Positions 8,701 through 19,080 are shown, counted from the stretch's first letter. The stretch: 64,000 nt of DNA from Camelus bactrianus (GCF_048773025.1 NW_027413960.1:65945-129944); one strand, 5' to 3'. Notes: generated by a model not told the origin, from the letters alone. Numbers and translations: made by a program.

Positions 8701-8709
8701 TTTAAATTA

Positions 8710-8756
8710 ATTTATTTTATTTTATTTTATTTTATTTTATTTTATTTTATTTTATT
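8710..8756. repeat. TTTTA pentanucleotide array
   Basis: About nine TTTTA units, nearly perfect, followed by a short TTCATTTTGTTTTG transition into the next array. Confidence 0.92.
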
Positions 8757-8771
8757 CTGTTTCATTTTGTT

Positions 8772-8850
8772 TTGTTGTATTGTATTGTATTGTATTGTAT
8801 TGTATTGTATTGTATTGTATTGTATTGTATTGTATTGTATTGTATTGTAT
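8772..8850. repeat. TTGTA pentanucleotide array
   Basis: About fifteen perfect TTGTA units, then GTTTACATATGTACGTATGTA. The same 5-base step as the adjacent TTTTA array suggests one array derived from the other by a substitution that spread. Frames that read LYCIV or YNTIQ are artefacts. Confidence 0.95.
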
Positions 8851-8912
8851 GTTTACATATGTACGTATGTAAGTAAGTATGTATGTATTCCGGTCTGTCT
8901 GTCTGTCTGTAG
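8851..8912. repeat. GTAT then GTCT tetranucleotide repeats
   Basis: GTAT/GTAA steps (8855-8888) followed by five GTCT units (about 8893-8912). Confidence 0.8.
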
Positions 8913-9250
8913 GTCCATCCATCCTCCGAAGGTATACCAGTCATGTCGGCCAACACACTGACAGATCTCGAGTCTTTTCTGTCAGAAAGATATTAAAGCA
9001 CGTCCCCTTCGACTCATGGAGCCAGGAACGAACGCTTCCGTATCTCATCTTCTTTGGAAACGATCTAAACATTCCAGGGACGTTGCCAGATGCTTCAGTT
9101 GCAAGGGACCAAAAACTACGTGGAGGAGGCACCAATTTTTCAGAGATGGACCGCCTCCCCCACACACACACACACTACCCCCTCGGACTGCTTGGGGGTG
9201 TGAACACTTCCCTGAGACTTGAGACCGAGCCAACCATCGCTCCCAGACTC
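8913..9250. other. Unassigned rDNA spacer segment
   Basis: Moderate-GC spacer with a short AC repeat near 9160-9174. Nothing else is recognisable. Confidence 0.5.
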
Positions 9251-9270
9251 TTTTTTTTTTTTTTTTTTTT
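9251..9270 (-). repeat. Poly(T) run near the contig end
   Basis: Twenty T, possibly the tail of a minus-strand retroposon whose body (from 9271) is cut by the gap after 29 bases. Too little remains to name a family. Confidence 0.6.
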
Positions 9271-9299
9271 CCTGGCTGACACGTTTTATGACAGAGATA

Positions 9300-9799
9300 N
9301 NNNNNNNNNNNNNNNNNNNNNNNNNNNNNNNNNNNNNNNNNNNNNNNNNNNNNNNNNNNNNNNNNNNNNNNNNNNNNNNNNNNNNNNNNNNNNNNNNNNN
9401 NNNNNNNNNNNNNNNNNNNNNNNNNNNNNNNNNNNNNNNNNNNNNNNNNNNNNNNNNNNNNNNNNNNNNNNNNNNNNNNNNNNNNNNNNNNNNNNNNNNN
9501 NNNNNNNNNNNNNNNNNNNNNNNNNNNNNNNNNNNNNNNNNNNNNNNNNNNNNNNNNNNNNNNNNNNNNNNNNNNNNNNNNNNNNNNNNNNNNNNNNNNN
9601 NNNNNNNNNNNNNNNNNNNNNNNNNNNNNNNNNNNNNNNNNNNNNNNNNNNNNNNNNNNNNNNNNNNNNNNNNNNNNNNNNNNNNNNNNNNNNNNNNNNN
9701 NNNNNNNNNNNNNNNNNNNNNNNNNNNNNNNNNNNNNNNNNNNNNNNNNNNNNNNNNNNNNNNNNNNNNNNNNNNNNNNNNNNNNNNNNNNNNNNNNNN
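9300..9799. other. Assembly gap of exactly 500 N
   Basis: A round-number run of N, the usual placeholder of scaffolding software. True gap size, order and orientation of the two sides are unknown. The left side ends in rDNA spacer. The right side starts in the interior of a macrosatellite unit. Confidence 0.99.
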
Positions 9800-12700
9800 G
9801 GTGAAAATATTCGGGAAAAAACAGGAAGTTTCAGAAAGCGACACTTGAACTTGCAACACACCGGCAACTGCTTACATAGCATTCACGTTGCCTTCCATAC
9901 CACGCGTCAACTAGAGATGACTTAAAGTACACAGGAGTACACAGCGAAAGAGAATGTGGCAATCAACGTATGCATATGCTCACGTAGAACTGAAAAAATT
10001 GTGCCCTACACTGGAATTCGACACAACATTGTGAAATGACTATCACTTGGAGAAAAAAAAATGTTTGTATGTAAAAAATAAAGTACACGGGAGGATGCTT
10101 GTAATTCCATGTAAGTCCTATGTCAGTGTATAAAAAGGCGTCAGCATCCATGGATGTTGGAATCCGTGGGGAGTCGTGGAACCAGTGCCCCATGGTTACC
10201 AAGGGATGACTGGAAGCCAGGCTCCATATCCTAGCCTGTCATGTCCCCACGTGGTCTCAATCCTGCCTGAACCACACTCCCCTGGTCACTCTCCTGCAGC
10301 CCTGCCTCCAGACTGCCCTCTTCGTCTGGAACAGCCCAAGCTCACTGCACTTCATGTCTGAACTCTAGAAATACCTATTACTTTCTGAGCACGGCTCTGC
10401 TTCAATAAGCCGGGCTGCATTGCCACTAGAGAAGGCAGGATGGAGGTTCCTTAAAAAACTAAAAATGGACTTACCTTATGATCCAGCCTTCCCACGCCTG
10501 GGGAAACGTCAGGAGAAAACTGGAATTCAAGAAGTCACATGCACTTCAATGCTCACAGCAGCCCTCTTTGTAATAGCCAGGACGTGGAACCAACCCAAAC
10601 GATCATCGCCTGGTGACTGGAGAAAGCAGTAATGGTTATTTATGCCGCGGAATACTACGCAGCCATGAAAAAGGATTAAAAGATACCATTTGCGGCAACA
10701 CGGATGGGCACAGAGCTAGTCATTCTGAGTGAAGTAAGCCAGAAGAGAGAAAAATGATACATGATACCACTTCCTTGTGGAAACAAACAAACAAATTAAA
10801 AAGACAGAAATGAACTTAATGACAAAATAGGAAGCAACCCGCAGACATAGAGAAACAAACTTATGGTTACCAGGGAGGGAAGGGGGTGGGAAGGGGTAAA
10901 TCTGGGTATTGGAAAATTGCCCCTCTTGGGGAGTGATGGAAATGGTAGCTATCTTGAGTATGGTGATGGTTTTCTGGGTGTAGACATCTATGAAAATTCA
11001 TCAAATACTACATGTGAGATGTGTATGATTTACGGAACAGAAATCATACCACAATAACGGTGTTTAACAAAAAAAAGGGATGGGCTGCATTGTGTCCTAT
11101 GCTTCCATGTGTCTTCAAGGAGGCCTCAAGGGGGCGGTGCTGGCCTTCCTGACAACATGATATCATGAAGCCCGAATAACCCATCGATGGGAAGAAGAAA
11201 AGAGCCACGGTCACATCTGGACCCAAGCTTAGACATGGTGCACGGGTGACATTTATCGACAATCCAGCGAGGTTCCGGCCAGAGCTAGAGGCAGGGGCAG
11301 CAAACCGGGAGCGGCACTATGGAGCATCGTGGTGCAGTGGCTGGACTGGGGGCCGGCAGGGTCATCCCAGGAGGAGCCTCAGGGTTTGGGATGTGGCTAA
11401 CGTGCCTGCTTCGTGTCACCAGCAAGTGATGCCACCTGTGGAAATTCAGCTGCAATCCTGATTCGGGTCAGTCCTGGGTGATGCGGTAAAGGGCTCCTAG
11501 CAGTGGGGTCGCCAGAAGGTCACTGAAACAAGCAACAGGCTGCTGAGTTTCCGGCCTCTGTTTATCGTGCTTGCCCTGTCTCACTGCAATTCAGTGTCAC
11601 CCGGAGGAATTGGGGCGGTGTTTAGAGGCTGATGGCCTCTGGGTTCCTCATCAGCCTGGCAAGCCCCCCAGCCCTCTCCGGCCAGACCTCTGGCTAGCGC
11701 CTTCCATTGTTCTACACAAAAGCCTTCCCACCCTCGCCTGCGGTGAGCTTTTGTTTGTTTAATTGATGGGAATGTGCATACCTTCCAGCCCCCTCAGGCC
11801 CTTCCTTAGGGCTTTGACCCTTAGACACCGGCAAGGGCCCCCCACCCCCACCCACATGCTGTTCCTGGGTCCTGCACTACAGAGGGTCCCTTAGGCCCTG
11901 ACGCTCCCTCTGGCCACGCCCTCCATGGGGTGGAGGCTGCAGGGCCAAGGGGACACGCCCATTGGCTCCACCCCGGGCTCTGGAATCCATGACCCGAATG
12001 CCCTGCCCCAGCAGCCCCTGAACAACTTCTGCTGTCTGCACCGGCTCTCCCCGGAGTTCAGCTTCCCAGGGCTCACAGAGAGGCCAACGGGCAGCTGTTG
12101 GCATGGAGGGTATGGACAGAGCCCGGATGTGAGGTCCGAGTGTCCCCCTGTGTACATCCAAGTCCACTTGGGGCATGGGATGGACCCAGCATTGGGAAGA
12201 AAAGGGTCAGACTAGTGGTGTGAGACTGGGAAACGGCTCTCCCCACACTGTCACTTTCTTTGCGGGACTCCCCTGTGTCTGGGACTTGTAAAGTTCAGCC
12301 TGGCCTTCCCGATGAATGTGTATTTGTAAAGGCAGGAGTTTAGAAGCTACTGCACTTGAAATGTTTACATATATTAAGGATGGGAACTCCCAGGGATGCT
12401 CTGGCCCTGCACTTGCAAATGTCCAGAGCAGGTTATGTTGGCTCTGCTGAGACTGCAAGAGGGAAAGAGCACCTCCAGAGAGGAGGGGCTCCTGCTTCAC
12501 GCCCCCGAAGGCAGGAGCTTCTGAGCGGATGAAACAATGGACACTGAGACCCTCGATGGTAATTTGGTTTGGAATGACGCCAAAGGTGTGTGTGACGTGT
12601 GTGCGCGTGCGTGTGCGTGTGCGCACGCCTGCACCTGGGGACGTGTGTGGTACGTGACAGTGACTTGACGTGTGTGTGCGTGCCTGAGGACGTGTGTGGT

Positions 12701-14860
12701 TGTGTGTATATAATTAGTGTGCGTGGGGTCCATGAGTCCACGTGTGTGTGCGTGGGGATGTATGTGGAGGTAGAGTCAGTGTGTCCGAACGTGCGTTTGT
12801 GTGTACGTGCAAGCGTTCGTTTTAATAATAGTAGAATTTGTCCTTTTGAAGTCTGAAGTAGTAAAAATTGTATGGTGTCCCTCACTGAATAATAGAAAAT
12901 GAAAATAATCTTCAATCACCAGTAATGTAGTCCCCAAAGATTGTGACTTTTTCCCCCATATTGATTACGTCTTCATTTTACTGATGAGGAAACTAGCTTC
13001 GAGATGTTAACTGACTCAACCAAGAGCATGGAGCTCGCGAGCCCAGGGCCGGGACGCAGTCCAAGCGGCGTGGCTCCAGAGGCCTGGAGCCCTGCTCACG
13101 ACCGCCGCCTGGCCTCATGCCCGGGGGAACAGATTCTGATGGGCTGGTGACAGCGTGCAGGCTGCCAAAGCAGCGGACTCTGCATGTCGGGTGGAGACTA
13201 CCAGACAGCAGACGAGGGTAAAGGGGCTGCTCAGAAATCAGATAGGTTCCTAGATCTTCGTTGAGTCAGGAGGCTCACTGCTCATCCTCGATTCCTTCGC
13301 TGGTGACTAAAAGGGGACCGAGGCCCTGGAGAGCGCTTCTGGGAGCTGCCTGCCGAAACCTGCAACGGGACTGCTCAGGACCGGCTCTGCAGCAGGAGAA
13401 GTGGGAGGCAATGTCGCCGCCTGGTGGACATCCTGCGTATTGGCAGTAGGAGGCATAGCACCCTTGGTATGGGGGAGGCAGGACGAGGTCCTAGGGGATG
13501 ATGGTTTTCACGTGTCTTAAATATCATTGCTTCATATATTTTATCCAACTTGGGGTTGATTCTAGGATGGTAAACATGGTCTTCGTTACTCCTTCATAGA
13601 TGGATTGATGAATTCTTCTTGAGGTTAATTTTCTATTCAATGATTTGGAAGCTATATTGCCTTCTAATGAAAATTCTCTCTAAATGTTTATAAATCATCT
13701 CTAAGTTCATAATTCTAAATGTAATTGGACCAGTATTGCTAGAACAGTCTCAAAAATGAAATCATCTATTAGATCTTGTTTCTCAATCATGATACATTTC
13801 ACATAATTTACCTCTCTGCTCTTCCCAGTTGTGCGTGTGAGTGCGCGCCCGAGCTACACTTACTACTTTTTAGACAGTTGCTTGAAGTTTGTTACTTTCA
13901 CAATGAAAATATAGGTATAAACATCTTGGAATTCATTGCTCACTACCACTTCTTAATCCCATGTCTTTCCCATTTTTGAGTTATTTACTTGTTTCCCAAT
14001 CAAATGGACACATGATTGGTGAATTTTTTCGAGCGGTCGACTTGGAACCCTTCCCTGTCTATACGCAGCTTTATGTTCTTGCCATAACTCGGCTTCATTG
14101 AGAAGCATGTTCTTACCGTTTGTCATCCGGCCTTCCGCTTTGAACCACGAAACCATCACCGCACTCTTACTCTCCATGCTTATTCCTGAAAAAGTGGGCT
14201 CTCTACCGGAGTAAAGATGGTTCCCGTCACAGATGTACGGCTCCCTGTCCCAAGGTCCAGAAAAGAGAAATGGAAAGATTCCTGGTTCCGATGGTTCCAT
14301 TTTGTCAGCTTAGAGATCGAGTTCTCCGTGTGGCTGTGGTGGAATCTGCAATATGTTGCCTGAGATTTCCCTTTTTCTGGCTTATTAGGGGAGCCGCATT
14401 AGCTGAGGTCGCGGCGCTCTGGCTCTTGTCAGGATCCCGGTGCTGAGGCAGCCCCTTCCCCCCACCCCCATTCCTTGTTATTTTGATCTTGCAAACTGGG
14501 TGCCAGCTGCGTGAACCGTGCACCTGGCAGGCAGGATTGCCTTGCCCCATGCGACGTGTCCCCAGTGCCTCGGCGTCCCTCACTGCAACCAGCTAGCTCC
14601 AGGAAGGGTGCAAGCTGGCTTCCATTGCCGTCCTTCCTCCTTCCTGTCCAGGCGGGCCCTCCTTTGGCGCTAGTCGCCCCGAAACCTCTCCTGCACTGCA
14701 TACAATGAAGAAATTCCTCAGCGTTTCCAGCCGCTAGAGGGCGCGCTTCTCCTCTCTTTTGTATACTTCAACGCTTACAGTGGCAATGTAGGAGGTGGGA
14801 AGGGCTTGGGAGTTCTCCGTATCTTGGGGCTCCCGATCCATCCGATTCAACTAACTGTGG
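9800..14860 (+). repeat. Macrosatellite copy 1 (contig edge, indel-rich)
   Basis: Length 5061. It differs from copy 2 by about 13 small indels, near 9998, 10219, 10797, 11223, 11492, 11713, 12308 (6 bp missing), 12431, 12505, 12769, 13105, 13222 and 13313. These sum to the observed +2. No substitution was noticed. This pattern suggests consensus error beside the gap rather than age. Confidence 0.95.
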
Positions 14861-14998
14861 GGTGAAAATATTCGGGAAAAAACAGGAAGTTTCAGAAAGC
14901 GACACTTGAACTTGCAACACACCGGCAACTGCTTACATAGCATTCACGTTGCCTTCCATACCACGCGTCAACTAGAGATGACTTAAAGTACACAGGAG

Positions 14999-15138
14999 TA
15001 CACAGCGAAAGAGAATGTGGCAATCAACGTATGCATATGCTCACGTAGAACTGAAAAATTGTGCCCTACACTGGAATTCGACACAACATTGTGAAATGAC
15101 TATCACTTGGAGAAAAAAAAATGTTTGTATGTAAAAAA
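14999..15138 (+). mobile_element. Short L1 3' end nested in the Tigger element
   Basis: 140 bp flanked by a 15-bp duplication, TAAAGTACACAGGAG (14984-14998) and TAAAGTACACGGGAG (15139-15153), one mismatch. The MER2 consensus has this sequence once, so it is a true target-site duplication. The insert contains GAGAATGTGGCAATCAACG, GTAGAACTGAAAAATTGTG, CACAACATTGTGAAATGACT and an A-rich end. This order matches the last part of cetartiodactyl L1 3' UTRs (AACTGAATCA..., ACACAACATTGTAAATCAACT, A-tail). It is a severely 5'-truncated insertion that dates after the Tigger element and before amplification of the unit. It recurs in every copy. Confidence 0.78.
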
Positions 15139-15204
15139 TAAAGTACACGGGAGGATGCTTGTAATTCCATGTAAGTCCTATGTCAGTGTATAAAAAGGCG
15201 TCAG
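15129..15204 (+). promoter_or_regulatory. TATA-like box TATAAAAAGG in each unit (weak candidate)
   Basis: TGTATAAAAAGGCG occurs at 15188-15201 (copy 1: about 10127-10140), inside the Tigger remnant. MER2 consensus has TTATATAAGGG here, so the box is inherited from the transposon. It could in principle drive plus-strand transcription of the unit. Nothing else supports a promoter. Confidence 0.2.
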
Positions 15205-15273
15205 CATCCATGGATGTTGGAATCCGTGGGGAGTCGTGGAACCAGTGCCCCATGGTTACCAAGGGATGACTGG

Positions 15274-15472
15274 AAGCCCAGGCTCCATATCCTAGCCTGT
15301 CATGTCCCCACGTGGTCTCAATCCTGCCTGAACCACACTCCCCTGGTCACTCTCCTGCAGCCCTGCCTCCAGACTGCCCTCTTCGTCTGGAACAGCCCAA
15401 GCTCACTGCACTTCATGTCTGAACTCTAGAAATACCTATTACTTTCTGAGCACGGCTCTGCTTCAATAAGCC
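15274..15472. other. Unassigned part of the unit
   Basis: About 200 bp of C- and T-rich unique-type sequence between the Tigger and L1 elements. Nothing is recognised. Confidence 0.5.
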
Positions 15473-15483
15473 GGGCTGCATTG

Positions 15484-16141
15484 CCACTAGAGAAGGCAGG
15501 ATGGAGGTTCCTTAAAAAACTAAAAATGGACTTACCTTATGATCCAGCCTTCCCACGCCTGGGGAAACGTCAGGAGAAAACTGGAATTCAAGAAGTCACA
15601 TGCACTTCAATGCTCACAGCAGCCCTCTTTGTAATAGCCAGGACGTGGAACCAACCCAAACGATCATCGCCTGGTGACTGGAGAAAGCAGTAATGGTTAT
15701 TTATGCCGCGGAATACTACGCAGCCATGAAAAAGGATTAAAAGATACCATTTGCGGCAACACGGATGGGCACAGAGCTAGTCATTCTGAGTGAAGTAAGC
15801 CAGAAGAGAGAAAAATGATACATGATACCACTTCCTTGTGGAAACAAACAAACAAATAAAAAGACAGAAATGAACTTAATGACAAAATAGGAAGCAACCC
15901 GCAGACATAGAGAAACAAACTTATGGTTACCAGGGAGGGAAGGGGGTGGGAAGGGGTAAATCTGGGTATTGGAAAATTGCCCCTCTTGGGGAGTGATGGA
16001 AATGGTAGCTATCTTGAGTATGGTGATGGTTTTCTGGGTGTAGACATCTATGAAAATTCATCAAATACTACATGTGAGATGTGTATGATTTACGGAACAG
16101 AAATCATACCACAATAACGGTGTTTAACAAAAAAAAGGGAT
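15484..16141 (+). mobile_element. 5'-truncated LINE-1: ORF2 C-terminus and 3' UTR
   Basis: The insertion is bounded by a perfect 11-bp target-site duplication, GGGCTGCATTG, at 15473-15483 and 16142-16152. The first 210 bp translate to WRFLKKLKMDLPYDPAFPRLG and then AALFVIARTWNQPK. This matches the end of L1 ORF2p (family pattern WRFLKKLKIELPYDPAIPLLG, AALFTIAKTWNQPK). Shifted frames then give AAEYYAAMKKD and FAATRMGTELVILSEVSQ, the following ORF2 residues, so the reading frame is broken. The 3' UTR follows (GGTTACCAGGGAGGGAAGG, GTGATGGAAATGGTAGCTA) and an A8-GGGAT tail. It is inactive. Other copies: 10423-11081, 20543-21200, 25602-26259, 30661-31318, 35720-36377, 40779-41436, 45838-46495, 50898-51555, 55958-56615, 61018-61675. 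Confidence 0.92.
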
Positions 16142-16183
16142 GGGCTGCATTGTGTCCTATGCTTCCATGTGTCTTCAAGGAGG

Positions 16184-16198
16184 CCTCAAGGGGGCGGT
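16184..16198 (+). promoter_or_regulatory. Weak CTCF-like motif
   Basis: CCTCAAGGGGGCGGT fits the CTCF core pattern CCASYAGRGGGCRSY with two mismatches. It is repeated in every unit, 32 bp after the L1 duplication. Low confidence alone; noted because two other CTCF-like motifs occur in the same unit. Confidence 0.3.
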
Positions 16199-17647
16199 GC
16201 TGGCCTTCCTGACAACATGATATCATGAAGCCCGAATAACCCATCGATGGGAAGAAGAAAAGAGCCACGGTCACATCTGGACCCCAAGCTTAGACATGGT
16301 GCACGGGTGACATTTATCGACAATCCAGCGAGGTTCCGGCCAGAGCTAGAGGCAGGGGCAGCAAACCGGGAGCGGCACTATGGAGCATCGTGGTGCAGTG
16401 GCTGGACTGGGGGCCGGCAGGGTCATCCCAGGAGGAGCCTCAGGGTTTGGGATGTGGCTAACGTGCCTGCTTCGTGTCACCAGCAAGTGATGCCACCTGT
16501 GGAAATTCAGCTGCAATCCTGATTCGGGTCAGTCCTGGGTGATGCGGTAAAGGCTCCTAGCAGTGGGGTCGCCAGAAGGTCACTGAAACAAGCAACAGGC
16601 TGCTGAGTTTCCGGCCTCTGTTTATCGTGCTTGCCCTGTCTCACTGCAATTCAGTGTCACCCGGAGGAATTGGGGCGGTGTTTAGAGGCTGATGGCCTCT
16701 GGGTTCCTCATCAGCCTGGCAAGCCCCCCAGCCCTCTCCGGCCAGACCTCTGGCTAGCGCCTTCCATTGTTCTAACAAAAGCCTTCCCACCCTCGCCTGC
16801 GGTGAGCTTTTGTTTGTTTAATTGATGGGAATGTGCATACCTTCCAGCCCCCTCAGGCCCTTCCTTAGGGCTTTGACCCTTAGACACCGGCAAGGGCCCC
16901 CCACCCCCACCCACATGCTGTTCCTGGGTCCTGCACTACAGAGGGTCCCTTAGGCCCTGACGCTCCCTCTGGCCACGCCCTCCATGGGGTGGAGGCTGCA
17001 GGGCCAAGGGGACACGCCCATTGGCTCCACCCCGGGCTCTGGAATCCATGACCCGAATGCCCTGCCCCAGCAGCCCCTGAACAACTTCTGCTGTCTGCAC
17101 CGGCTCTCCCCGGAGTTCAGCTTCCCAGGGCTCACAGAGAGGCCAACGGGCAGCTGTTGGCATGGAGGGTATGGACAGAGCCCGGATGTGAGGTCCGAGT
17201 GTCCCCCTGTGTACATCCAAGTCCACTTGGGGCATGGGATGGACCCAGCATTGGGAAGAAAAGGGTCAGACTAGTGGTGTGAGACTGGGAAACGGCTCTC
17301 CCCACACTGTCACTTTCTTTGCGGGACTCCCCTGTGTCTGGGACTTGTAAAGTTCAGCCTGGCCTTCCCCCTTCTGATGAATGTGTATTTGTAAAGGCAG
17401 GAGTTTAGAAGCTACTGCACTTGAAATGTTTACATATATTAAGGATGGGAACTCCCAGGGATGCTCTGGCCCTGCACTTGCAAATGTCCAGAGCAGTTAT
17501 GTTGGCTCTGCTGAGACTGCAAGAGGGAAAGAGCACCTCCAGAGAGGAGGGGCTCCTGCTTCACGCCCCGAAGGCAGGAGCTTCTGAGCGGATGAAACAA
17601 TGGACACTGAGACCCTCGATGGTAATTTGGTTTGGAATGACGCCAAA
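16199..17647. other. Unassigned GC-moderate half of the unit
   Basis: About 1.45 kb of non-repetitive-looking sequence. It includes the C6/C7 homopolymer (about 16896-16901 in this copy), which separates copies 1-7 from 8-11. Overlapping frames of 96-99 codons exist on both strands at about 16936-17274, but neither reads like a known protein, and mutual overlap with similar lengths is typical of chance. No splice pattern or CpG island strong enough to call a promoter. Confidence 0.5.
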
Positions 17648-17881
17648 GGTGTGTGTGACGTGTGTGCGCGTGCGTGTGCGTGTGCGCACGCCTGCACCTG
17701 GGGACGTGTGTGGTACGTGACAGTGACTTGACGTGTGTGTGCGTGCCTGAGGACGTGTGTGGTTGTGTGTATATAATTAGTGTGCGTGGGGTCCATGAGT
17801 CCACGTGTGTGTGCGTGGGGATGTATGTGGAGTAGAGTCAGTGTGTCCGAACGTGCGTTTGTGTGTACGTGCAAGCGTTCG
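17648..17881. repeat. Degenerate TG/CG-rich tract (in every copy)
   Basis: About 235 bp of GTGTG, GTGCG and ACGTGTGTGTG steps with interruptions. Many CpGs are retained and most of the sequence is alternating purine-pyrimidine. It is a degenerate dinucleotide repeat with Z-DNA potential. The minus-strand frames rich in T, H and A, and the plus-strand frames rich in V, R and C, are products of this tract. Confidence 0.85.
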
Positions 17882-18033
17882 TTTTAATAATAGTAGAATT
17901 TGTCCTTTTGAAGTCTGAAGTAGTAAAAATTGTATGGTGTCCCTCACTGAATAATAGAAAATGAAAATAATCTTCAATCACCAGTAATGTAGTCCCCAAA
18001 GATTGTGACTTTTTCCCCCATATTGATTACGTC
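17882..18033. other. Unassigned AT-rich part of the unit
   Basis: About 150 bp of AT-rich sequence between the TG tract and the MIR. Nothing is recognised. Confidence 0.5.
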
Positions 18034-18175
18034 TTCATTTTACTGATGAGGAAACTAGCTTCGAGATGTTAACTGACTCAACCAAGAGCATGGAGCTCGC
18101 GAGCCCAGGGCCGGGACGCAGTCCAAGCGGCGTGGCTCCAGAGGCCTGGAGCCCTGCTCACGACCGCGCCTGGCC
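18034..18175 (-). mobile_element. MIR SINE remnant (in every copy)
   Basis: On the plus strand it reads CATTTTACTGATGAGGAAAC, then AGATGTTAACTGACTCAACC, then GGCCGGGACGCAGTCC and GTGGCTCCAGAG. This is the reverse complement of the MIR core (CTCAGTTTCCTCATCTGTAAAATG, AAGTTACTTAACCT, GGAGCCAGACTGCC). Divergence is high, as expected for an element over 100 million years old. It shows the unit derives from ordinary old genomic sequence. Other copies: 12972-13114, 23093, 28152, 33211, 38270, 43329, 48389, 53449, 58509 and 63569 (starts). Confidence 0.85.
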
Positions 18176-18555
18176 TCATGCCCGGGGGAACAGATTCTGA
18201 TGGGCTGGTGACAGCGTGCAGGCTGCCAAAGCAGCGGACTCTGCATGTCGGGTGGAGACTACCAGACAGCAGACGAGGGTAAAGGGCTGCTCAGAAATCA
18301 GATAGGTTCCTAGATCTTCGTTGAGTCAGGAGGCTCACTGCTCATCCTCGATTCCTTCGCTGGTGACTAAAAGGGACCGAGGCCCTGGAGAGCGCTTCTG
18401 GGAGCTGCCTGCCGAAACCTGCAACGGGACTGCTCAGGACCGGCTCTGCAGCAGGAGAAGTGGGAGGCAATGTCGCCGCCTGGTGGACATCCTGCGTATT
18501 GGCAGTAGGAGGCATAGCACCCTTGGTATGGGGGAGGCAGGACGAGGTCCTAGGG
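18176..18555. other. Unassigned part of the unit, GC-moderate
   Basis: About 380 bp between the MIR and the AT-rich block. It contains the reverse CTCF-like motif at 18471-18486. A 79-codon plus-strand frame here is unrecognised and is lost in copy 6 through a single CpG change, so it is unlikely to be maintained. Confidence 0.5.
18471..18486 (-). promoter_or_regulatory. CTCF-like motif, reverse orientation
   Basis: TGTCGCCGCCTGGTGG reads on the minus strand as CCACCAGGCGGCGACA, one mismatch in the CTCF core CCASYAGRGGGCRSY (the central G run has a C). It recurs at 13412, 23530, 28589, 33648, 38707, 43766, 48826, 53886 and 58946. It points away from the strong forward motif of the same unit and towards the forward motif of the unit to its left. 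Confidence 0.45.
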
Positions 18556-19080
18556 GATGATGGTTTTCACGTGTCTTAAATATCATTGCTTCATATATTT
18601 TATCCAACTTGGGGTTGATTCTAGGATGGTAAACATGGTCTTCGTTACTCCTTCATAGATGGATTGATGAATTCTTCTTGAGGTTAATTTTCTATTCAAT
18701 GATTTGGAAGCTATATTGCCTTCTAATGAAAATTCTCTCTAAATGTTTATAAATCATCTCTAAGTTCATAATTCTAAATGTAATTGGACCAGTATTGCTA
18801 GAACAGTCTCAAAAATGAAATCATCTATTAGATCTTGTTTCTCAATCATGATACATTTCACATAATTTACCTCTCTGCTCTTCCCAGTTGTGCGTGTGAG
18901 TGCGCGCCCGAGCTACACTTACTACTTTTTAGACAGTTGCTTGAAGTTTGTTACTTTCACAATGAAAATATAGGTATAAACATCTTGGAATTCATTGCTC
19001 ACTACCACTTCTTAATCCCATGTCTTTCCCATTTTTGAGTTATTTACTTGTTTCCCAATCAAATGGACACATGATTGGTG
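18556..19080. other. AT-rich unassigned block of the unit
   Basis: About 525 bp of AT-rich sequence with no recognised repeat family. It contrasts with GC-richer flanks and might be a scaffold- or origin-like element, but only base composition suggests it. Confidence 0.5.

Larger units (their letters stand above)
14804..15273. mobile_element. MER2-like Tigger DNA transposon remnant (in every copy)
   Basis: Non-autonomous TcMar-Tigger element with recognisable terminal regions. The left end has TTCTCCGTATCTTGG and CCGATTCAACTAACTGTGG, and then AAAATATTCGGG. The right end reads GCATCCATGGATGTTGGAATC, then CCAGTGCCCCATGGTTACC and AAGGGATGACTGG. Internal CTTACATAGCATTCACGTTG and CTAGAGATGACTTAAAGTA also fit the MER2 consensus as I remember it. 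It is longer than MER2 (about 345 bp) because a 140-bp L1 end is inserted inside. It has no transposase and is fixed in the unit. Other copies begin at 19863, 24922, 29981, 35040, 40099, 45158, 50218, 55278 and 60338; copy 1 keeps only 9800-10212 to the right of the gap. Confidence 0.82.

Noticed and set aside
9275-9284. GGCTGACACG on the plus strand, like the rRNA initiator
   Set aside because: There is no GGCATTTT at the required spacing, it follows a poly(T) run, and it is on the strand opposite to the gene. Chance match.
9140-9925. Frames crossing the N gap
   Set aside because: Their middle is unknown sequence. The gap has no reading frame.
17497-17874. Histidine/threonine-rich 125-codon minus frame
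   Set aside because: It is the reverse translation of the TG/CG-rich tract.
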